64,000 bases of DNA, taken from positions 527,050-591,049 of the forward strand of contig SRUQ01000002.1 of assembly GCA_004791255.1 (NCBI GenBank), written 5' to 3'. Of the stretch, positions 56,780 through 64,000 are shown piece after piece. The translations under genes were made by a program, and so were the position numbers. Positions within the stretch are counted from its first letter, which is position 1. The number at the start of each line of letters is the position of its first letter. The DNA is from a bacterium M00.F.Ca.ET.205.01.1.1 (lineage in GTDB: Bacteria > Pseudomonadota > Alphaproteobacteria > Rhizobiales > Rhizobiaceae). The notes below the pieces were generated by a model. It was not told where the DNA came from. It made no database searches and worked only from the letters and a program-made list of their open reading frames with translations.

Positions 56780-56808
56780 GTGAGACGACGCAAGCGAAGA
56801 GCCGATTT

Positions 56809-57423
56809 ATGTCCAAGCCAATTCTCTATGGTGCCGATTATAGCGTCTACGTTCGCATCGCGCGGATGGCGCTGGAGGAGAAAGGCGTCGGCTACGAACT
56901 CGTGCCGCTCGACATCTTCGCCGCCGACGGCATCCCCGCCTGGTACCTCGAACACCACCCGTTCGGCCGCATCCCGGCCTTCGAGCATGACGGGTTTCGG
57001 CTCTTCGAGACAAATGCGATTACGCGCTATGTCGACGAGGCTTTCGACGGGCCGGCGCTGCAGCCCGCCGACGCGCGCGGTCGAGCCAGGATGGGCCAGA
57101 TGACAGGCATGCTCGACGCCTATGGGTACCGCGCCATGGTCTGGGACGTCGCCGTCGAGCGGCTGGAAAAGGCTGAGCCGGATGAGGCGTTGATCGCCAA
57201 CGGGCTGCGCCAGGCCGAAACGGTGCTCAGGGTGCTCACCTCACTCAAAGTTTCTGGGCCGTGGCTGCTCGGCGAGCAACTCACGCTGGCCGACCTTCAT
57301 GCGGCGCCGATCATCGGCTATTTCCTGAAAGTTGCGGAAGGGCAGAAGCTGCTGGCCGCGTTCGCTGATATGCAGGCCTGGTGGGACCGGATCGCAAGTC
57401 GTTCGGGCCTGGCGATGGGCTGA
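56809..57423 (+). CDS. Glutathione S-transferase family protein
   Basis: 204 residues. N-terminal thioredoxin-like domain (ILYGADYSVYVRIARMALEEKGVGYELVPLDIF...HPFGRIPAFEHDGFRLFETNAITRYVDE) with the glutathione-contacting ESNAI-equivalent ETNAI; C-terminal helical domain to SGLAMG. Substrate unknown. Confidence 0.93.
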   Translation: MSKPILYGADYSVYVRIARMALEEKGVGYELVPLDIFAADGIPAWYLEHHPFGRIPAFEHDGFRLFETNAITRYVDEAFDGPALQPADARGRARMGQMTGMLDAYGYRAMVWDVAVERLEKAEPDEALIANGLRQAETVLRVLTSLKVSGPWLLGEQLTLADLHAAPIIGYFLKVAEGQKLLAAFADMQAWWDRIASRSGLAMG

Positions 57424-57442
57424 CAGGGATTTGGGTGCACTC

Positions 57443-58024
57443 ATGGCTGACCTTTCTCGCCAGGACGCACTCACCGTTGCCAGAATAGTCAGGGTCAACC
57501 ACGCCGGCGAGTTCGGCGCGATCAGAATCTATTCGGCACAGATTCTTGTCGCAAAGCGTTTTTGGCCAGACTGCGTGCCGTCCTTGTTGGAGATGCTCGG
57601 GCATGAGCGCAATCATTGCGCGATGTTCCGCGCCGCCATGCCGACGCGGCGGTCGCGACCATGCCGGATAATGCAGTTCTGGAGCTGGGGCGGCTGGCTG
57701 CTGGGCTTTCTGACCGCCCTGCTCGGCCCGCAAGGTATCTGGGCCTGTACGGCGGCGGTCGAAGGCGCGGTCCATCGCCATCTGGACGAACAGCTTTTCT
57801 TTCTGGCCAACCGTGATCGCGAACTGCACGGCGTCATCCTTGATATCCGCGAGGAAGAGCTTGCGCATCTCAATCACGCCGAAGAACAGCTGAAGTCGCC
57901 CGGCCCGGGGCTGAACCTTCTGCGGTCGCTGATTTCAATTGCCACCGACGTCTTGATCTGGCTGTCGACCTGGGGCGATTCCAGCAGAATGACACGTGCG
58001 CTGAAGGTGGCAAAGCAGGGTTAG
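57443..58024 (+). CDS. COQ7-type demethoxyubiquinone hydroxylase
   Basis: 193 residues from ATG 57443. Di-iron carboxylate protein with ligands in NHAGEFGAIRIY (Glu23), MLGHERNHCAMF (Glu55, His58), EGAVHRHLDEQ and EEELAHLNHAEE. Catalyses the C6 hydroxylation late in ubiquinone synthesis, associated with the membrane. 19 bases after the GST gene, so possibly co-transcribed. Confidence 0.9.
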   Translation: MADLSRQDALTVARIVRVNHAGEFGAIRIYSAQILVAKRFWPDCVPSLLEMLGHERNHCAMFRAAMPTRRSRPCRIMQFWSWGGWLLGFLTALLGPQGIWACTAAVEGAVHRHLDEQLFFLANRDRELHGVILDIREEELAHLNHAEEQLKSPGPGLNLLRSLISIATDVLIWLSTWGDSSRMTRALKVAKQG

Positions 58025-58030
58025 GCGAGC

Positions 58031-58510
58031 CTAAAGACCGATCGCCGGCCGGGTGACCATCAGCCAGAGGATGGCAAGCACGGCGGCGAAGGCCGGAAAG
58101 CCGCAAGCAAACCAGATGCGAAACAGGCGTTTTTCTTCTGCTGGCAGCGGCGCATTTTCGCTTGCTGCCTGCCGCGCCAGGTTGCGGATGCGAATCTGAA
58201 TCCAGACCACCGGCAGCCAGAACAGGCCGGTCACGACATAAAGCAGCAAGGACAGCACGACCCAGCCTTCGGAGAGCGGCCAGCCTATTGCCCGTGCCAG
58301 CAGCAAGCCGGTGCTCGGCTGCACGATGACGGCGGTTGCCGTGAAGACGGTGTCGGCGATGACGACGGTGCCGGCGACATGGGCGACGATCTCGGGCCGG
58401 CCGGTGCGCTGCGCCATGAGCATGAAGAAGGCGATGCCGACCCCGGTGCCGAACAGCACCGTGGCGCCGATCACATGCAGCCAGCGCAGAATATCGGCCC
58501 AGAGGATCAT
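58031..58510 (-). CDS. DUF2269 family membrane protein
   Basis: 159 residues from ATG 58510. Four transmembrane helices: LHVIGATVLFGTGVGIAFFMLM with the family's early His, TVVIADTVFTATAVIVQPSTGLLLA, VVLSLLLYVVTGLFWLPVVWIQ and FAAVLAILWLMV. Its ATG overlaps the ancestral stop of the SDR gene upstream (ATGA). Confidence 0.85.
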   Translation of the reverse strand: MILWADILRWLHVIGATVLFGTGVGIAFFMLMAQRTGRPEIVAHVAGTVVIADTVFTATAVIVQPSTGLLLARAIGWPLSEGWVVLSLLLYVVTGLFWLPVVWIQIRIRNLARQAASENAPLPAEEKRLFRIWFACGFPAFAAVLAILWLMVTRPAIGL

Positions 58511-59801
58511 CGCTCGTCCAGTATCGCCAGAGCTATAAGAACCAGGCAAAGCGCGGGCACGGTCTTGACCAGCGGCCCAAGCGGATCGAGCCAGAGATCG
58601 GCAGCAACACGGTCGCTGCCGCGAGGTAGAAGACGGTGATGGCCATCATCCCGATCAGCGCCCCCGCCGCGAGCGACCGCACCAGCACCGCGGCGCCGAC
58701 CAGCATGTCGGCCACGCTTCCCCCAAGAACCGCTGTGCGCGCCAAGTTCGGCGACAGGCCATGCGAGACGAGAATGTCTGCGGCTGCGTCCCACCTGACA
58801 AAGCCGACAATGCCGGATGCGAGCCAGAACACCGACAGGACGCCAAACACGAGCGGTTTCAGCAGCCACAGGCGCGCGAACCACCGCTCCTGGACATGCG
58901 CCGGCATAGCCGCCAGTGTCGCTTCGAGCGGCTGTAGCGGGTGGCCGGCAATCGCGGTCCAGGCCGTCGCATCGCCGGTGACACCCCGTTCCAGCGCGGC
59001 AAGTGCGGCACTTCGCAAGGGGGAGCGCCAGCCGAGCAGACCGAGCCCGTCAGCCACCAGGCCGGCAGCCCTGCCGAAGATCGCCGGCACCGCCACAACA
59101 GGTCTTTCGGCCAGGCCGAGCCAGGCGCGAAACGCAAGCAGAACGGCGGAAAGCGGTCTCGCCCGCTCCTCGACGAGGTCGATGACCTGCCCGCCTTCCA
59201 ACTGTCCGGCAACCGCGCGCGACACCGCTTCAGCAATCTCCGCCACCGATACGGTCTGGACCGGCCGGTCCGCGAACACCGCCGGAATAAACCCCGGTAC
59301 CGCCGCAAGCGCGCGCAGCAGTGCTGTTCCGCCATAGGCGGAGGGCGCGATGACCAGACCGGGCCGCAGGATCGTCCAGTCAAGCGACGAGATCGCAATG
59401 GCAGCGTCGCCCTCCGCCTTGGTGCGGAAGAAAGCACTCTCGGAAGCAAGGTCGGCGCCAATGGCTGATATCTGTACCAGCCGGCGCACGCCGGCCTCTT
59501 CGCAGCCGGTGACGAGTGCCGCGATCGATCCGCGGTGTATGGCGTCCAACTGGTCGCGCGGGCCGTCCTGCAGGGCGCCGGCAGCATTCACCACTGCTTC
59601 GACGCCGGCAAGCAAGGGCAGCCAGTCCGCTGCTGCCAGCAGACACGCCATGTCGGCCGCGATCCATTGGACATCGGGCTTGCGCCGCCGCGCCGGGCCG
59701 ACGTCGCGACCGAGCCCGAGAAGGTCATGGCCGTCCTCGACCAAGCGTCCGAGGACGGCTTCTCCGATCAGTCCATAGCCGCCAAGAACGAGGACCTTCA
59801 T
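58507..59801 (-). pseudogene. SDR/NAD(P)-binding protein with DoxX-like C-terminus, late frameshift
   Basis: N-terminal Rossmann domain (MKVLVLGGYGLIGEAVLGRLVEDGHDLLGLGRD) followed by a membrane domain of four helices resembling DoxX-like proteins (VFGVLSVFWLASGIVGFV, AVLGGSVADMLVGAAVLVR, ALIGMMAITVFYLAAATVLLP). As sequenced the frame ends at 58533 with an unlikely tail (ISGSIRLGRWSRPCPRF). One added base near 58598-58602 restores DLWLDPLGPLVKTVPALCLVLIALAILDER and a stop at 58507 that overlaps the DUF2269 start. Either a real 1-bp deletion or a sequencing error; the truncated protein may still work. Confidence 0.8.
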
Positions 59802-59805
59802 CGCG

Positions 59806-62472
59806 TCAGGCGGCTTCGAGCGCCGCCTTCACCGCCGCGATCGCGTCACTGGCCTTCGAAGCGTCGGGGCCACCGGCCTGCGCCATATCGGGGCGGCCGC
59901 CGCCGCCCTGCCCGCCCAATGCAGCGGAGGCGACGCGCACCAGGTCCACAGCGCTGAAGCGGCCGACAAGGTCATCGGTGACGGCAACGACGACGCTTGC
60001 CTTGTTGTCCTCGCCGGCGCCGACGAAGACGACAACGCCGGAGCCGAGCGAGCTCTTGCCGGCATCGGCGAGCGGCTTCAGATCCTTCGGCGAGACACCG
60101 GAGACCGACTTACCGAGGAAGCCGACGCCCGCGACCGTCTCATTCTCCGACGCCGCACCCGCCGCCGAGCCGCCGCCCAGCGCCAGCTTCTTGCGCGCTT
60201 CGCTCAGCTCCTTTTCGAGCTTCTTGCGCTCTTCGAGCAAGGTTTCGACGCGCGCCGGCACGTCCGCCGGCGAGATCTTCAGCGTGGCGGCCGTCGCCTT
60301 CAGCCGCCGATCCTGCTCGTCCAGATGCCTGCGCGCCGCCTCGCCCGTCAAGGCTTCGATGCGGCGCACGCCAGCGGCGACCGCACCGTCCGAGACGATA
60401 CGCACAAGGCCGATATCGCCGGTCGACCGGACATGGGTGCCGCCGCAAAGCTCGACCGAGTAGGGCCGGTTGGCCTTGGCGCCATGCAAGCCGGTGCCCA
60501 TCGACACGACACGCACCTCATCGCCATACTTCTCGCCGAACAGCGCCATGGCGCCTTCGGCAATGGCGTCGTCGACCGACATCAGGCGCGTGGCGACCGG
60601 GCTGTTCTGCACGACGATTTCGTTCGCCATGCGCTCGACCTCCTCGAGCTCTTCCGCCGAGATCGGCTTGTTGTGCGATATGTCGAAGCGCAGGCGCTCG
60701 GGCGCCACCAGCGAGCCCTTCTGCGCGACATGGGTGCCCAGCACCTCGCGCAGCGCCTCGTGGATCAGGTGCGTCGCCGAATGGTTGGCGCGCAGCCTGG
60801 TGCGCCTGTAGTGATCGACCTTGAGCTCGACGGGTGCACCCGGCTTGACCGTGCCGCTCGCTACCTTGCCGAGATGCACAAACAGCCCGTCAGCCTTCTT
60901 CTGCGTGTCGGAGATTTCGATCGAGAACCCCTCACCCGAAATGACGCCGGTGTCGCCCATCTGGCCGCCGGATTCGCCATAGAACGGCGTCTGGTTGACG
61001 ACGACCGCCACCGTATCGCCCATGCCGGCGCTGTCGACGGTCTTGCCGTCCTTGATCAGCGCCTGGACGAGGCCTTCGGCCTGTTCGGTCTCATAGCCGA
61101 GAAATTCGGTCGCGCCGGTCTTCTCGCGCACCGCGAACCAGACCGTCTCGGTCGCGGCCTCGCCGGAGCCGGCCCAATGCTTGCGCGCCTCGGCCTTCTG
61201 CCGCTCCATCGCATTGGTGAAGCCGGCAAGATCGACCGAGATGCTGCGCTGGCGAAGCGCGTCCTGCGTCAAGTCGAGCGGGAAGCCATAAGTGTCGTAG
61301 AGCTTGAAGGCGGTCTCGCCATCCAGCATGTCGCCGCCATGGAGCGTTTCCGTCGCCTCCGAGAGCAGGCCGAGACCGCGCACCAGCGTCTTGCGGAATC
61401 TGGTTTCCTCAAGCTTCAGCGTCTCTGATATCAGTTGCTCGCCGCGTACGAGTTCGGGATAGGCTTGGCCCATCTCGCGCACCAGCGCCGGCACCAGTTT
61501 CCACATCAACGGCTCCTTGGCGCCGAGCAGCTGCGCATGGCGCATGGCGCGGCGCATGATGCGGCGCAGCACGTAGCCGCGGCCTTCATTGGAGGGCAGC
61601 ACGCCATCGGCCACCAGGAAGGACGACGAACGCAGATGATCCGCGATGACGCGGAAGGACGCGACTGTCTCCTTGTCGGGACCATGCCCGAGCGCGGAGG
61701 ATGCGGCGTCGATCAGATGACGGAACAGATCGGTTTCGAAGACGCTTTCCACCCCTTGCAGGATGGAGGCCATGCGCTCCAGACCCATGCCGGTGTCGAT
61801 CGACGGGCGCGGCAGGTCTATGCGCTCTTCCTTGGTGACCTGCTCATACTGCATGAACACCAGGTTCCAGAATTCGAGGAACCGGTCGCCGTCTTCCTCC
61901 GGGCTGCCGGGCGGGCCGCCCCAGATATGCTCACCACGGTCGATGAAGATTTCCGAGCACGGCCCGCATGGGCCGGTGTCGCCCATCGCCCAGAAATTGT
62001 CCGAGGTCGGGATGCGGATGATGCGGTCGTCGGAGAAGCCGGCGATCTTCTTCCAGTAGCCGGCCGCTTCGTCATCGGTGTGATAGACGGTGACCAGCAA
62101 CTTGTCCTTCTTCAGCCCGAACTCCCTGGTGATCAGGTTCCAGGCAAGCTCGATGGCGCGCTCCTTGAAATAGTCGCCGAACGAGAAATTGCCGAGCATC
62201 TCGAAGAAGGTCAGGTGGCGCGCGGTGTAGCCGACATTGTCGAGATCGTTGTGCTTGCCGCCGGCGCGAACGCTCTTCTGGGCGGTGGTGGCACGCGAAT
62301 AGGACCGCTTCTCCAAACCGGTGAAGACGTTCTTGAACTGCACCATGCCGGCATTGGTGAACATCAGTGTCGGATCGTTGCGCGGCACGAGCGGGCTCGA
62401 GGCCACGACCTCGTGGCCTTCCTTGCGGAAATAGTCGAGGAATGTCGACCGGATCTCGTTCACGCCACTCAT
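59806..62472 (-). CDS. alaS: Alanyl-tRNA synthetase
   Basis: 888 residues from ATG 62472. Class II core: [53 protein letters not shown]; editing-domain zinc motifs [11 protein letters not shown] and CGGTHV; C-Ala domain [16 protein letters not shown] at the end. Complete. Charges tRNA-Ala and clears mischarged Ser/Gly. Confidence 0.98.
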   Translation of the reverse strand: MSGVNEIRSTFLDYFRKEGHEVVASSPLVPRNDPTLMFTNAGMVQFKNVFTGLEKRSYSRATTAQKSVRAGGKHNDLDNVGYTARHLTFFEMLGNFSFGDYFKERAIELAWNLITREFGLKKDKLLVTVYHTDDEAAGYWKKIAGFSDDRIIRIPTSDNFWAMGDTGPCGPCSEIFIDRGEHIWGGPPGSPEEDGDRFLEFWNLVFMQYEQVTKEERIDLPRPSIDTGMGLERMASILQGVESVFETDLFRHLIDAASSALGHGPDKETVASFRVIADHLRSSSFLVADGVLPSNEGRGYVLRRIMRRAMRHAQLLGAKEPLMWKLVPALVREMGQAYPELVRGEQLISETLKLEETRFRKTLVRGLGLLSEATETLHGGDMLDGETAFKLYDTYGFPLDLTQDALRQRSISVDLAGFTNAMERQKAEARKHWAGSGEAATETVWFAVREKTGATEFLGYETEQAEGLVQALIKDGKTVDSAGMGDTVAVVVNQTPFYGESGGQMGDTGVISGEGFSIEISDTQKKADGLFVHLGKVASGTVKPGAPVELKVDHYRRTRLRANHSATHLIHEALREVLGTHVAQKGSLVAPERLRFDISHNKPISAEELEEVERMANEIVVQNSPVATRLMSVDDAIAEGAMALFGEKYGDEVRVVSMGTGLHGAKANRPYSVELCGGTHVRSTGDIGLVRIVSDGAVAAGVRRIEALTGEAARRHLDEQDRRLKATAATLKISPADVPARVETLLEERKKLEKELSEARKKLALGGGSAAGAASENETVAGVGFLGKSVSGVSPKDLKPLADAGKSSLGSGVVVFVGAGEDNKASVVVAVTDDLVGRFSAVDLVRVASAALGGQGGGGRPDMAQAGGPDASKASDAIAAVKAALEAA

Positions 62473-62604
62473 GACTGCTGCCTTTTCCAGGAAAACCGCC
62501 GGCAACCCGGCGGAAATGGGCTTTCGTATTTCAGAAGGTGGATTGGCCTTTTAGCGGTAGCTCTTGACCCTGTCCAGAAACACGGAATTGGGCCAATTCG
62601 CTTA

Positions 62605-62704
62605 AAGCGCGTCGCGTTGAAACGGATTCATACGACGCGCTTCAAGTTTTTGTTTTCATGCATGTCGTTCTCCCAAAACCGAGGCCACTTTTGGGCGACA
62701 TGCA
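62605..62704. repeat. RIME-like double-hairpin repeat between alaS and recA
   Basis: Two tandem stem-loops: AAGCGCGTCG/CGACGCGCTT (62605-62614, 62633-62642) and TGCATGTCG/CGACATGCA (62659-62667, 62696-62704). The architecture (about 100 bp, two palindromes) matches Rhizobium intergenic mosaic elements. It lies in the 371-bp gap 62473-62843, whose only other feature is the recA terminator. Confidence 0.7.
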
Positions 62705-62735
62705 TTGGTCCGTCAGCGCTTGAACGGGCCGCAAA

Positions 62736-62764
62736 CAAAAACCGCCGGCCCGAAGGCCGGCGGT
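62736..62764 (-). terminator. recA terminator
   Basis: Perfect stem ACCGCCGGCC / GGCCGGCGGT (62741-62750, 62755-62764) with CGAA loop; the A-run at 62736-62741 gives U's on the minus strand. About 80 bases past the recA stop. Confidence 0.88.
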
Positions 62765-62843
62765 TTGAACTCGGTACTACAGAACTCGGTTACTTAAGCC
62801 AGGGATAATGGACCGCGATTATGGCCGAACTCCGGCGAACGGC

Positions 62844-63941
<1,098 letters not shown>

Positions 63942-64000
63942 GATACATCACCCCTTGGTCGTCAATGAAGGCCGGACAATCCGTAATCCCTGATGATTTG

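Noticed and set aside
55465-56988. 507-codon frame antisense to icd
   Set aside because: Shadow of icd; isocitrate dehydrogenase motifs are complete on the plus strand.
63942-64000. SOS box upstream of recA
   Set aside because: Only 59 bases are available and no GTTC/GAAC-type paired motif is visible in them; it may lie beyond the window.

Overview
The window looks like a stretch of chromosome from a Mesorhizobium-type member of the Rhizobiales. The evidence is uniformly GC-rich coding sequence, gene neighbourhoods typical of Alphaproteobacteria (purC-purS-purQ ... purL-bolA-grxD; alaS next to recA; an F1-ATPase zeta-type inhibitor), many small rhizobial DUF families, and interspersed mosaic palindromic repeats of the RIME kind. 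No tRNA, rRNA, CRISPR array, prophage or conjugative module was recognised. The genus is inferred from gene content, not from a search.

Layout. 1-3480 is the only clearly accessory region. Copies and scraps of a REP-associated (Y1/HUH) transposase element, all in one orientation, alternate with three AT-richer orphan genes. 3495-7377 holds envelope functions (GH25 lipoprotein muramidase, phosphodiester glycosidase-like protein, BTLCP protease, UppP). 7565-11808 is a mixed set (GNAT, GFA protein, 2OG-Fe(II) oxygenase, alpha/beta hydrolase, ParB-like protein). 11962-18003 is a tight six-gene operon: N,N-dimethylformamidase-like protein, class III aminotransferase, BKACE enzyme, DUF523, GNAT, and acetylpolyamine amidohydrolase-like deacetylase. 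A cysteine-desulfurase-like and aldo/keto reductase pair lies on the other strand beside it. This is the best candidate for an uncharacterised pathway. 20499-24195 carries small hypothetical genes. 24228-29647 is a molybdenum hydroxylase/CO-dehydrogenase maturation cluster (MoeA/MocA fusion, split XdhC, CoxE-like VWA, CoxD-like MoxR ATPase, flavin reductase) without its catalytic subunits.

29830-38091 contains a transport binding protein, a P1 peptidase, DUF proteins, purB, a VOC protein, an HpcH aldolase and the zeta inhibitor. 38367-46840 is the purine block (purC, purS, purQ, purL) with a MocR regulator and bolA/grxD. 46982-58024 is housekeeping (MFS exporter, ttcA, rpsD, RNB nuclease, murI, trmJ, icd, a COQ7-like hydroxylase). 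58031-63941 ends with an SDR gene that carries a late frameshift, then alaS and recA.

Sequence-level oddities include a perfect 17-bp terminal inverted repeat that also encodes the transposase C-terminus and stop codon. A J-domain-like gene has an apparent AUC codon where an AUG is expected. There is a minus-strand terminator with no gene in front of it, a pair of palindromes in a MocR/DUF1127 divergent promoter, an rpsD leader with two hairpins, and a membrane-protein ORF whose N-terminus is a dispersed repeat.
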